A stretch of 64,000 nucleotides of DNA from Symbiodinium natans (lineage: Eukaryota; Sar; Dinophyceae; Suessiales; Symbiodiniaceae), in assembly GCA_905221605.1 (NCBI GenBank), contig CAJNDS010002110.1, forward strand, positions 168,501-232,500. The letters are read 5' to 3'. The notes beneath the pieces were generated by a model, which was not told where the DNA came from, made no database searches, and worked only from the letters and a program-made list of their open reading frames with translations. Position 1 is the first letter of the stretch. The number at the start of each line of letters is the position of its first letter. The position numbers and the translations under genes are program-made. This document shows, in pieces, positions 31,306-40,391 of the stretch.

Positions 31306-32049
31306 AAGAAGCCTAGAAACGTCAGCAATTATCCTAAACACAAGGTCGCTTCAGGAAGTTGGTTCTTTCATCCACTTACTTCTCCGAAGAACCAAGGAAT
31401 AAAGAGGGTTAACCTTCTATTTCTACTAAATATGGAACCCGAGAAGTTTAAAGTTCAGATATTGGCTGAGTAATCCCATGAGGGATTGCATCTTTCATCC
31501 GAGCCCGTATGGAAATCACAGTAGGCACTACAGAGGCTAAACTCGATGCTAAACTTGGAGCGCCCAGTCAAAGCTGGGTTTTTTAACTCACTAAACCCCA
31601 AGGGCTTAGGGTTGGGGGGGGGGGGGGGTGGTGTTGGAGGGAAACAAAGGCATTAAGACCTGTCTGCCCGAGATCCTAAGTGAGGCGTTCCTTAGTTGTC
31701 CAGTACCTAGGGCCCTAGGGGTTTTAAAGGTTAACCTTTGGGATTCTAAGGGGAATCTACTAACCCAAAAAGGTTAAAGGTTACCTACCCTCCTCAATCC
31801 ACAGAGGCCCTAAAACCTTAACAATCCTCCTAGGTAGGATAAGGGGCACCCTTAAAAGGGAACCCCTTCTTAACCCTCTTCTGGCTCTCTTAAACAGGGG
31901 CCTTATTCAGAGGGTCTATTTCCCCAAGGGGCCCCCTACTCTACTACTAAGGTCCTGAGAGTTGAGAGTTGAGAGTTCAGCACATCTCGGGCTCAGGGTT
32001 GTTGGACTTAAACCCTAAACCCTAAACCCTAAACCCTAAACCTTTCAGC

Positions 32050-32143
32050 CCTTAACATGCGTCACACTCGACGACCTCATTGCGTTACGCGATGACCCCT
32101 TCCGCAAGGCCCCCTGTTCACCTCCTAGCCATCCCGCAGCTAG
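32050..32143. other. Exon-like block
   Basis: Plus reads CVTLDDLIALRDDPFRKAPC then SPPSHPAA; a minus frame is also open. Flanked by CCCTAAA and TTTAGGG tracts. Confidence 0.35.
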
Positions 32144-32525
32144 GGTTTAGGGTTTAGGGTTTAGGGTTTAGGGTTTAGGGTTTAGGGTTTAGGGTTTAGG
32201 GTTTGGGGTTTGGGGTTTAGGGTTTAGGGTTTAGGATTGTTTTTGCCACCCGCCTAGGTTTTAGGGTTTAGGGTTTAGGGTTTCAGCCCCATGAGCATGA
32301 AGGAGCGACCAGCCCCCCAAAGAATTGATCACTGGCTCTTGCGGCCCCTGATATAGGGGTCGGCATAGCTACTAATGCGTATTTTTTAATGGTCCCTTTA
32401 TAATCATCCTAAACTCTAAGCCCTAAACCCGAAACCCCTGAACCCCAAACCCTATACTGTATAAATTGTACTATAATACCCTTTACCTTGTTTTTTTTAG
32501 GCGGCCCGATGGCTTCGGTTACCCA

Positions 32526-32628
32526 AAAACTACTATTTGCTTAAGAGCCCTAAAAGAATATTCAAAAAAAAAATCCTTAATAAGGAAGATTTTAATATTT
32601 TTCGGGTTTCTTAAGCAACTAGTAGAAA
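32526..32628. mobile_element. Family-B element with 5-bp duplication
   Basis: Ends CTACTATTTGCTTAAG and CTTAAGCAACTAGTAG, flanked by AAAAA on both sides. The AT-rich interior includes AAGGAAGATT. Confidence 0.7.
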
Positions 32629-32714
32629 AAGGAACCCCTGAACCCTAAACCCTAGACCCTAAACCCTAAACCCTAAACCCTAAACCCACCCTCAATCCTG
32701 AGGAAGCCCCGCCA

Positions 32715-32822
32715 CCCGGCACAAGGCCGACGCTGCTTTTCGTCGCGAGCCGGAGGCCGCATGGGTCCAAGCCCACCGCAGCGTGAAACTGGGTTTGCCC
32801 AAGCCCCGACCCCCAAACCGGG
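32715..32822. other. Exon-like block
   Basis: Plus reads RHKADAAFRREPEAAWVQAH then RSVKLGLPKPRPPNRG. Minus is also open (LGKPSFTLRWAWTHAASGSR). Strongly GC3-biased, so probably coding on one strand. Confidence 0.4.
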
Positions 32823-32913
32823 GCATTGGGGTTTCGGGTTTAGGGTTTAGGGTTTAGGGTTTAGGATAAAGGGTTTAGGGATCTTTGCAGCCGGTTATTT
32901 CCGAAAGCTTACC

Positions 32914-32995
32914 GGAATCCCTGGTTCGCCAACTTGAAGGGCTCGTGCAGCACGTCCTCGAAGAGTCCGAACCACTCGGCCTCCTGGCTTCGTAG
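32914..32995 (-). CDS. Exon with canonical GT donor, unknown protein
   Basis: Minus frame SQEAEWFGLFEDVLHEPFKL then ANQGFR, followed by the donor CCG|GTAAGC. Preceded by telomere-like sequence. No family recognised. Confidence 0.5.
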
Positions 32996-33869
32996 GGTTT
33001 TAGGGTTGAGGGTTTAGGGTTTAGGGTTTAGGGGGTTGTGGCTTCTACCTAGGGGCTTCTAACCTGCGGTTATGTGGGGCTTAGGGTTTAGGGGTTTGTT
33101 GTTCTTTTGCCAGACCCAAGAGCATCCAGGAATCAAGAAGGTGCCCTTTTTTGGGTTAAAGAGGCGGCCCGTTTTGGTTTAAAGGGGGGCTTAAACCCTC
33201 AGGGCCCAGCCCTTGCCCTAAACCCTCAATCCTAAAGCCCAAAACCTACCACCCCCAAAAAGGGAATTTGAGCTAAACCCTAAACCCTAAACCCTAAACC
33301 CTAAAACCCTAAACCCTAAAACCCTAAACCCTAAACCCTAAAACCCTAATCCCCCCCAAAAAATGAATTTGGCCCCCAGGGATCCTATGAAGGGAAGCAG
33401 ACTCCACTTTGAAGGGCTCGACCTCGAAAGCCTACCTACTATTTTCTGAATTATTAATTAGGGTTTAGGGTTTAGGGTTTAGGGTTTAGGGTTTAGGGTT
33501 TAGGGTTTAGGGTTTAGGGTTTAGGGCCCCCCAAAACATGTGAAATATCTTCCGCATGAGAGTCATATTGGGTATTTTCCACAATACGGGTGCCCTTTCA
33601 TACCCCGATTTTGGGAAACCCTCATTTAGGGATTATTATCTTTCAGTTTTTGGTGGGGTGCTTAAACAAAACTAGCTACAGAGACTGATCCATTTAACCG
33701 AAGCCTCCTAGCAACTGGTGTTTAGGGTTTAGGTTTTAGGGTTTAGGCTTCCTGCTGCTTGATCTTGCTCAGAAAGAAGGCCATACCTGCTCCCGTCCCG
33801 GGTCTTCGGCTTTGACATGCGCAATCAAGGGTGGTTGAGGGTCTGGGGCTTTTGCTGAAAGGCAGGTCT

Positions 33870-33962
33870 GTGAGCGTGCTAGCTGCTAGCTGCTAGCTGC
33901 TAACTGCTAGCTGCTTAGCTGCTAATTGGTAGCTGCTGCCTGCTGGCTGCTTGCTGCGAGCT
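33870..33962. repeat. AGCTGCT/GCTAGCT tandem repeat
   Basis: About thirteen imperfect 7-8 bp units of GCTAGCT and GCTGCTA. Self-complementary units could fold. Confidence 0.85.
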
Positions 33963-34045
33963 TTAATCACCAGGTATGAAAAGCATGTTGGGCTGAACAG
34001 CAGGCTCGGGCAAGCTTAGAGAACCGCACGAGCCTCAAGGCCCTT

Positions 34046-34143
34046 TTCAAGACGAGACTCAGGAGCAACTTCGGAATAAAAAAGGGTACCCTTTTTGGCT
34101 TCAAGGGGATTGAAGCAAATAAGGGCCTACGCCGGGTCCTAGA
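34046..34143. mobile_element. Family-A palindromic element
   Basis: GACTCAGGAGCAACTTCGGA at the left and CCTACGCCGGGTCCTAG at the right, with GGGTACCCTTTTTGGC inside. Lies within a minus-strand ORF (33967-34164) that may be host coding. Confidence 0.6.
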
Positions 34144-34481
34144 AGATAGCCTCGACAAAATCAAGCCACTGAACCCGACTCAACCCTAAACCCTAAACCC
34201 TAAACCCTAAACCCTAAACCCTAAACCCTAAACCCTAAACCCTAAACAACCCCCAAACCCTAACCCACTTCGGGGCTCGAACCCCTTAGCCCGGACAGCT
34301 GCGATGTTGACAGTGTCACATCCGCGTGCTCACTTGCACGAACAAACCCCCCTGAACCCTAAACCGTAAACAGCCAAGCAACCCTAAACCCTAAAACCCT
34401 AAAACCCTAAAACCCTCAAACCCTGAAACCCTGAAACCCTGAACCCTAAACCCTAAACCCTCAACCCTAAACCCAACAAGG

Positions 34482-34590
34482 AAAAGCAGCTGCCAAGCAC
34501 ATCCTGGGAGCGTCGCTCGTTGAGCTGCAACACCAAAGGCTCCCGGCGTGAGAGGCGGGGAATGCGGAGCAGCAGATAGTCGTCCTTTGG
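34482..34590 (-). CDS. Exon of unknown protein
   Basis: Minus frame KDDYLLLRIPRLSRREPLVL then QLNERRSQDVLGSCFSLL, with third-position C/G bias. Flanked by CCCTAAA and TTTAGGG tracts. May belong with 32914-32995. No family recognised. Confidence 0.5.
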
Positions 34591-35125
34591 GTTTAGGGTT
34601 TAGGGTTTAGGGCTTCGGGTTTAGGGTTTGTTGGGGGTTTCCGACTTTGGGGGGATAGCTTAATGGGGTCATACGGGTCCTACTATTTTGGGGGGTCTAT
34701 CTTCGGGGTCCCCCATGTTCGTCGCTTCTTTCTCTAAGGGTATTTTCATAGGCCCTAGGGATGGTCCCTAACCTTGAGGGTTTAGGGTTTAGGGTTTAGG
34801 ATGTAGGGTTTAGGGTTTAGGGTGGTTCGGATGTAATTATGGGCCCCTGATTTGTAGAGGGTTGATGAGGGCTATTCAAGGGGGGGTCCTTTAGGTGTTT
34901 GTTTGCTGCTCGCCTCGCTGAACCGGAGGTCCGTCCACATCGCAGGGACAAGGGTTTAGGGTTTGGGGTTAGAAGACAGTCGTCCTTTCTTGCAGTTGCA
35001 TCTGTGTGCTATGAATTGGAGGCTTAGGGGTTGTGTGACTCTGGAACAGTACTTTGACTCGCAATCTTACTCTTGGTATTTGCTGTCATTGCGTCGTTAT
35101 CACCATCCGTGGATACTGGTTGTGG

Positions 35126-35210
35126 TTGTGGTTGGCCGTTGGCCGTTGGCCGTTGGCCGTTGGCCGTTGGCCGTTGGCCGTTGGCCGTTTGCCGCTGCCG
35201 CTGCCGCTGC

Positions 35211-35261
<51 letters not shown>

Positions 35262-35262
35262 C
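35126..35262. repeat. (GGCCGTT)n then (GCTGCC)n/(GCT)n array
   Basis: Nine GGCCGTT heptamers change into GCTGCC hexamers and then about 17 GCT triplets. All ORFs across it are repeat products. Confidence 0.95.
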
Positions 35263-35328
35263 ATTGTTTGACGTTGTTGGTGTCGTTGTTGCTGTTCGCC
35301 AAGGCTTCACTTTACTTAGGGTTTGTAG

Positions 35329-35354
35329 TAGGGGGGGGGGGGGGGGGGGGGGGG
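35329..35354 (+). repeat. Poly-G run
   Basis: About 26 G's; exact length is doubtful in any assembly. Confidence 0.9.
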
Positions 35355-35539
35355 CCGGAAGAACTCAGCCATAGCATCTGAGAAGCAACGCTCCACACCA
35401 AGAAGAGCTGCCTTAAACCTAAACCCTAAACCCTAAACCCTAAACCCTAAACCCTAAACCCTAATCCCCAAACCCTAAACCCTAACCCCCGGCATGGTGG
35501 CCAGTGATCGGCAGATGGTCCCTAAACCCTAAACCCGCT

Positions 35540-35815
35540 CTAACTGGGACCTCAACAGTTCAAGCCAAGGTTCCGTACTCTACCCCTCATGACCCTACTT
35601 GGAGGTTCATGGGTAATTATGGGTAGGGTTATAAGTACCCGAAGTAAGGTTATAACAAAAGGTTGCCCTAATTACTGACAACCCAAATTTATAAGCACCC
35701 ATGAACCTCCAAGTAGTGACCTCGTACACCGCCGAATTATAGAACCCTTGTGGAAGCCGCAAAACCCTACACCCGCTGTGCGGGGGACCCCGAACTTTAT
35801 AGCCGAGGCTCCCTG
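35540..35815. other. Exon-like block interrupted by a family-H element
   Basis: With the element and one TGACC removed, plus is open through the junction (VQAKVPYSTPHDLVHRRIIE) and minus is open too (QGFYNSAVYEVMRGRVRNLG). The host is therefore probably coding, strand unknown. Confidence 0.4.
35590..35721. mobile_element. Family-H element, perfect 20-bp inverted repeats, 5-bp duplication
   Basis: 122 bp with ends CTACTTGGAGGTTCATGGGT and its exact complement. Flanked by TGACC at 35590-35594 and 35717-35721. No coding capacity. The best-preserved family-H copy; relatives at 2.73, 8.3, 22.6 and 25.6 kb are degraded. Confidence 0.9.
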
Positions 35816-35895
35816 ATCAGGGTCCAGTTGCCCCGCTTCCACTGGGAGGACACGAGGCTCCCATCTCTGAGAAAGCCTCTGATCTGTCGGACGTA
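35797..35895. other. Exon-like block open on both strands
   Basis: Plus reads GSLIRVQLPRFHWEDTRLPS; minus reads VRQIRGFLRDGSLVSSQWKR. Overlaps the end of the preceding block in another frame. Confidence 0.35.
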
Positions 35896-36337
35896 GGGTG
35901 TACTGTAGGGGCCTTAGTAATTAGAACAGGGGTTTGGGGGTCATTATAGTACATTTAAAAAGGAACCATAAGGGAATACTAGTAGTGGGCTTTCAGGGTT
36001 TTAGGGTTAAAAGGAGATTTAGGTCTAGGGCTTTCAGGGTTCTCGGGATCTCTTGGGGGCGGGGTGGGGCGGGGGGGGGGGGCTAATATCATGACACACC
36101 CAGCAGTAGGTAAGTCTTGGAGTTTGACGCACGATGGAGCCAGAGTTCTGGGGGGAGGGTTGAAAAAAGAAACTAGGGCCCCTGTATGCTTGAGGTACAA
36201 AGAAGGCCCCGCACTCCGACTGTCATATGAAGTCTCTCTGTATATATTTCTTGTACCCCCAAAAGGACACCCAGTATATACACTCACCAATTTTAAAAAG
36301 GAACCTTATATACACTCACCAAAAACAGTAATATGAC

Positions 36338-36402
36338 CCGTAATGATCTTCGTGTGCAAGGCGCAAATCTTCGTGTGCAAGGCGCAGATCTTCGTGGGCA
36401 AG
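36338..36402. repeat. Three tandem units of CTTCGTGTGCAAGGCGCA
   Basis: About 20-bp units, the last changed to CTTCGTGGGCAAGGCCCA. A TTTAGGG tract follows. Confidence 0.85.
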
Positions 36403-36796
36403 GCCCATTTTGGGGGTTTTGGGGGTTTAGGGTTTAGGGTTTAGGGTTTAGGGTTTAGGGTTTAGGGCCTTGCCCGCGAATTATTGTGCCTGAAGGCATG
36501 CGGCGAAGGGCCTATAGGGAATGGAGCTTAAGGTTTATGGATTGAGTGAACTTGATATTCTCTCAATGTTGCGGGAGTCTTTGGGCGAGTGGGTATCCTC
36601 CTGTCGCTTGAAAAGCTGCTTGACTAGTGAAAGCTAGAACCTGAGATGCTGAACCCTTTTTGCTAAACCCTCTAACCCTAAACCAGCCAAAGTCGACATA
36701 AAAAGCTTTGCTGCTAGCACTTTGAGAAGCGCATGTAGCCCACATGGCGCAGGTTGTTGAGCGGCAGCCTCTGAACACCCTTCTAGGGGAGGTTGG

Positions 36797-36923
36797 GTTA
36801 GGGTTTAGGGTTTAGGGTTTAGGGTTTAGGGTTTAGGGTTTAGGGTTTAGGGTTTAGGGTTTAGGGTTTAGGGTTTAGGGTTTAGGGTTTAGGGTTTAGG
36901 GTTTAGGGTTTAGGGTTTAGGGT
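36797..36923 (+). repeat. TTTAGGG tract, about 18 units
   Basis: Among the longest uninterrupted interstitial tracts in the window. Confidence 0.95.
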
Positions 36924-37334
36924 TTTGTGAGATTTGTACAGGGTTTGGGGTTTCCCGATTGAAGTGCTCATTTTCAAGGAGCATGTAACTACTTTAAGCA
37001 CCTTGGTTTCAAGGGGCTTCTGATGGAACCTAGGCCCTATAGAAGGGACCTGCCCTGGGTCGTAGTAGGCAAGGCTTCTGCAGGTCTCCATCTCGACTAC
37101 AGATAATCTTAGACCTGCGTTCCGGGTTTAGAGGGCTTAGGCTTGGGCGTGTCCTGTAGATGTAGAAGCGAAAATAGAGGACCCCCTTGTCCTGAACCTT
37201 AAACCCTAAACCCTAAACACCCAGTGGAGGCTAAACCCTAAACCCGAAACTTGGGGCGGGGCTCTACTATCATTTGCAGGCCTCTACTATGACAGACATG
37301 CTCGCGGCCGCGTGCCGGTGCTGATAACAGAAAC

Positions 37335-37737
37335 TTTAACGGGATTTGTTACGGAACTGTAGCGGAGCCGTAACGGAAGGCTGCAACGAACTACCTGCTG
37401 TAGCGGTATGTAGCAGTGCTGTAACGGAAGCTGTAACGGAGCCGTAGCAGAAGAAGCAACGTGAGTGTAGCGGAGCTGTAACGGACCTGCAACGGAGCTG
37501 CATATCTGAGCTGTCCCGGAAGCTGTAAACGGAGCTGTAACGGAAGTGCAACGGAGCTGTAACGGAGCTGCTATGGAAGCTGTAACGAAGCTGTAGTGAA
37601 GGTGCAACAGAGGTGCAATGCGGCGGTAACGGAGCTGTAACGGAGCTGCAGCGCAAGCTGTGACGGAGCTGAACACTGTAACGGAGGCGCAACGGAGGTG
37701 CAATGGAGCTGTAACGGAAGTTGTGACGGAGGTGGGC
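37335..37737. repeat. Degenerate 11-12 bp tandem repeat, GTAACGGAGCT
   Basis: About 35 imperfect units of CTGTAACGGAG with CTGCAACGGAG and GTAGCGGAG variants. ORFs on the minus strand (SVTAPLQLRY-type) follow the repeat and are not credible genes. Confidence 0.85.
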
Positions 37738-38723
37738 AGCGCAAATCCCACATAGTACATCATGGTAGAGCCCAACCCTGAACCCTGAACCCTGAACCTT
37801 GAACCCTAAACCCTAAACCCGAAACCCGAAACCCTAAACCCTAAACCCTAAAACCTAAACCCTAAACCCTGCACCTGTAGATGTAGAAGCGGAGGTTGAG
37901 GAAGCTGTGCCGGAGAGCTCGTTGGAGGTTCCTGGGCTGAATCCTGAACCTCTCCTAAACCCTAAACCCTAAACCCTAAACCCTAAACCCTAAACCCTAA
38001 ACCCTAAACCCTAAACCCGAAACCCTAAACCCTAAACCCTAAACCCTGAACCCTACACCCTAAACCCTAAACCCAAAAAGCCAAAGTCCCAAGAGCCAGC
38101 CAGAAGAAAGCCGAGGTTCCCTCTGTCTGCTTGGCAGATGCGGCCCTCGGATCGGTTGAACCTGGAAGACCAGTTCCTGGGTTGGAATAGGGTTTAGGGT
38201 TTCGGGTTTAGGGTTCAGGGTTTAGGGTTTGGGGATTGGGGATTGGGGATTGGGGATTGGGGTTTGGGGCTTCGGATTTGCCCCTCTAGGGCTTCAGGTG
38301 TTCGGGCTTCCGGGCTTGAAGGGCATTATTTTAAGGCGTTAGGCAGGCTTTAGCGTTTCTTTGGTTGGTTCGGCTAGGGGTGACCCTCTGAGAAATATTC
38401 TTGCAACATCCTCCTCAAGCCAGCAAGGGAATTTGCCAAAACAGGCATCACCACCCCGAATTAGAGCCATGCAAACCCTACACCCCAAACCCTAAACCCT
38501 AAATAACCCTAAACCCTAAACCCTAAACCCCAAACCCCAAAAAGTTTTCTCTAGGGACCCCGGCACCTTCCATCCCAGCCGGTGCCCAGACCCTTGCAGT
38601 TTACCAGCAGACCAGCATCCTGAGGAGCTGTTGCGCAGGGGTCTGAGGGTTGAGTTTTCAGGGTTTGGGGAAAGTTGAGGGTTGAGATTCCTATGAAGAC
38701 CCCAAACAAAGTCACAAAAGGTT

Positions 38724-38850
38724 TCCCAAAGAGCCCAAAACCCCTTCATGAAGGAACATACCTTAAGTCATATTAAGGATCCCTCTATATAATTTCAGGT
38801 ATCTTCCTTAGTGAAGGGGTAGACATGGCTCTAGGGCCCCCAAAAACCCA
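38724..38850. mobile_element. Decayed family-C element
   Basis: TCCCAAAGAGCCCAAAACC on the left and a weakened GGCTCTAGGG on the right. Interior CCTTAAGTCATATTAAGGAT matches the other family-C copies. Confidence 0.6.
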
Positions 38851-38990
38851 CAGAAGCAACAAGTAGGATAGGGATATCTCATATAACCCCCCTTATACTG
38901 AAGCCCAATAAGGTAGGGGATGTCCCTATAAAATGCTTATGCTTATGTCCTTTTTGGGTTTAGGTTTAGGGTTTAGGTTTAGGGTTTAGG

Positions 38991-39112
38991 CTTCAAGCAT
39001 CTTCAAGCTCGCTCACAGCGCGGTGCACGGAGTCGAAGACGTAGTCGTCGAAGACCAGGAACTGCAGCCCAGGGAAGTAGAGCAGCGCGTTGCGCGCATC
39101 CGCCAGCACGGC
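38991..39112 (-). CDS. Methyltransferase-like module, exon 5
   Basis: Minus frame continuing NHDYEA|VLADARNALLYFPGLQFL then VFDDYVFDSVHRAVSELE. The pattern (acidic strand end, FDDY) fits the late strands of a class I SAM methyltransferase. Upstream it is joined to exon 4 across a 93-bp telomere-repeat intron. Further 3' exons were not found with confidence; a TTTAGGG tract and a CTTCAAG direct repeat lie at its lower edge. Confidence 0.7.
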
Positions 39113-39212
39113 CTCGTAGCCCTAAACCCTAAACTTTATAAACCCTAAACCCTGAACCCTAAACCCTGACCCTATAAACCCTAAACCCTAAACCTTGAAA
39201 GCGGCCTCGTAG
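39109..39212 (-). repeat. Telomere-repeat intron with 11-bp target duplication
   Basis: Telomere-like units lie between two copies of CGGCCTCGTAG (39109-39119 and 39202-39212). On the coding strand each copy reads CTACGAG|GCCG. A 93-bp unit starting GC and ending AG can therefore be removed, giving DYEA|VLAD. Unremoved, the frame hits a TAG in the first telomere unit. Confidence 0.85.
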
Positions 39213-39334
39213 TCATGGTTCGCGTCGATGATCGCCACGCTGACGTTGTTGCTGGCAATGGACTGCCAGTCGGCTGCTTGAAGATCCAAAGCGAGCAGAA
39301 ACACGTTGGGCAGGTCTTTGGTGTGGTTTGCGGC
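39206..39334 (-). CDS. Methyltransferase-like module, exon 4
   Basis: Minus frame ANHTKDLPNVFLLALDLQAA, DWQSIASNNVSVAIIDANHD and YE. VSVAIIDANHDY fits the strand-4 (motif IV) region of class I methyltransferases. Bounded on both sides by GC-AG junctions with direct repeats. The plus-strand ORF here is a shadow. Confidence 0.75.
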
Positions 39335-39485
39335 CTCTTACTTCCAATAACCAAGGGGAAAACAAGGTTAGACTTTATATTTATATTATTATTACTATTA
39401 TTATTATGATTATAATTGTTATTTTTCCTACTAAATAAGGAAACCCAAAAAGTTTAAAAGCTCAGCTCTTGGAGAAGTAAGGCCT
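39332..39485. mobile_element. Introner-like TIR element inside the methyltransferase gene
   Basis: A 149-bp AT-rich insertion between GGCCT at 39332-39336 and 39481-39485. Its ends begin TTACTTC in inverted orientation. On the coding strand the junctions are CCAG|GCC ... AAGAG|GCC, a GC-AG intron. Removal gives RDSLDQ|AANHTKD with no frame break. Non-telomeric and different in sequence from families A-H. Confidence 0.8.
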
Positions 39486-39577
39486 GGTCCAAAGAGTCTC
39501 GCAGGATGTCCACGGAGATGACCTTGCGAAAGATCGCCGCCAGGACGGCGGTGGTGTGGCCCACATGCACTCCCAAC
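39484..39577 (-). CDS. Methyltransferase-like module, exon 3 (SAM-binding motif I)
   Basis: Minus frame LGVHVGHTTAVLAAIFRKVI then SVDILRDSLDQ. (E)LGVHVGHTTAVLAAIF.KVISVD is a clear glycine-rich SAM-binding loop followed by the acidic end of strand 2. With exon 2 the first residue completes to E. The most diagnostic exon of this gene. Confidence 0.8.
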
Positions 39578-39863
39578 CTTTTATGTGCCACAGGAACCCT
39601 AAACCCTAAACCCTAAACCCTAAACCCTAAACCCTAAACCCTAAAACCCTAAAACCCTAAACCCTAAACCCTAAAAGGGTTTATGGTTCATATACCTACT
39701 CTTCAGCCTTTATATGGAGATCATAGTAGCGATTCTGGGGTGTATGACCCCCAGTCTTAGGGCTCTTCATATACCTACTCTTCAGCCTTCATGGGGATCA
39801 TAGTAGTACTTATAAGCCATGTGACCCCCTTTTTTGGGGGGGTTCATTTGGTCCCCAAGGAAC
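39578..39863 (-). other. Intron of the methyltransferase gene, with telomere tract and inner direct repeat
   Basis: Coding-strand junctions GA|GTTCC and AAAAG|GTTGGG give a GT-AG intron; GTT is repeated at both sites. It contains a CCCTAAA tract (39597-39675) and two copies of an approximately 40-bp segment with ATACCTACTCTTCAGCC about 70 bp apart. Confidence 0.65.
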
Positions 39864-39988
39864 TCAAGAGCCGTCATGTGAGACCCCTGCTCACAGAAAT
39901 GCTCGGCCAGGTGCTTCTTGAAGACGTGGCTTGTGGTGTATTCCATCTCCGCCCGGTCCGGCGCCCGACGGATCTGCACCTCCGCCGC
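39864..39988 (-). CDS. Methyltransferase-like module, exon 2
   Basis: Minus frame AAEVQIRRAPDRAEMEYTTS, HVFKKHLAEHFCEQGSHMTA and LE. It leads directly into motif I in exon 3, as expected for the N-terminal helix before strand 1 (...MTALELGVHVGHTT). Its 5' end is joined to exon 1 across a 101-bp telomere intron. Confidence 0.75.
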
Positions 39989-40094
39989 CTCCAAAGGGTT
40001 TAGGGTTTAGGGTTTAGGGTTTAGGGTTCAGGGTTAAGTTTAGGGTTTAGGGTTTCGGCTTTAGGGTTTAAGTTTAGGGCTTAGGCCGCCTCCA
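39984..40094 (-). repeat. Telomere-repeat intron with 10-bp target duplication
   Basis: TTTAGGG units on the plus strand lie between two copies of GCCGCCTCCA (39984-39993 and 40085-40094). On the coding strand the junctions are TGGAG|GCGGC at both ends, so a 101-bp GC-AG intron (39989-40089) can be removed to join FGRCME|AAEVQIRR. 101 is not a multiple of three, so removal is required for the frame. Confidence 0.85.
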
Positions 40095-40358
40095 TGCACC
40101 TGCCGAAGCTGTCGCTGAAACTCGCCGCGGGCACAATGACTGAGAGCCAGAGCAGCATTCTCTGGGCTGTGGCGGGCGTCCTGAAAATGTTCGCGAAGCG
40201 CGGCATGTACGGCCGGGCGCCCGTATGCCCAAAGACGGCGGGCAAACAGCCGCGTCCATGAGCGCCATGTGCGCTGGAAAGCCTACTCCTGGAACCGGGA
40301 ACTGGCAAGCGGCTGACGACTCGGAGCTGCAAAAGATGCTCAAGGAGGTTTTTGCCCG
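40090..40358 (-). CDS. Linker exon between the AAA and methyltransferase modules
   Basis: Minus frame AGKNLLEHLLQLRVVSRLPV, then FGHTGARPYMPRFANIFRTP, then LLWLSVIVPAASFSDSFGRC and ME. The first ten residues fit the AAA helix after the KRI strand (ARRALLEHHLQ); the last 60 lead into the methyltransferase. The middle is not recognisable and could hide an intron or frame change. Confidence 0.55.
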
Positions 40359-40391
40359 CTCAAAACGGTTTAGGGCTTAGGGTTCAGGGCT
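40359..40391 (-). repeat. 31-bp telomere-like insertion in coding sequence
   Basis: About four imperfect units between two GCTC copies (40358-40361 and 40389-40392). Removing 31 bp joins SKQDAHR|AGKNLLEH, restoring the AAA frame. It is very short for an intron. Confidence 0.6.

Noticed and set aside
34963-35381. ORFs with LAVGRWP and poly-Ala/Leu/Cys
   Set aside because: Caused by GGCCGTT and GCT repeats.
37287-37775. 162-residue minus ORF rich in SVTAPLQLRY
   Set aside because: Follows the 11-bp repeat; similar ORFs occur in other minus frames of the same array.
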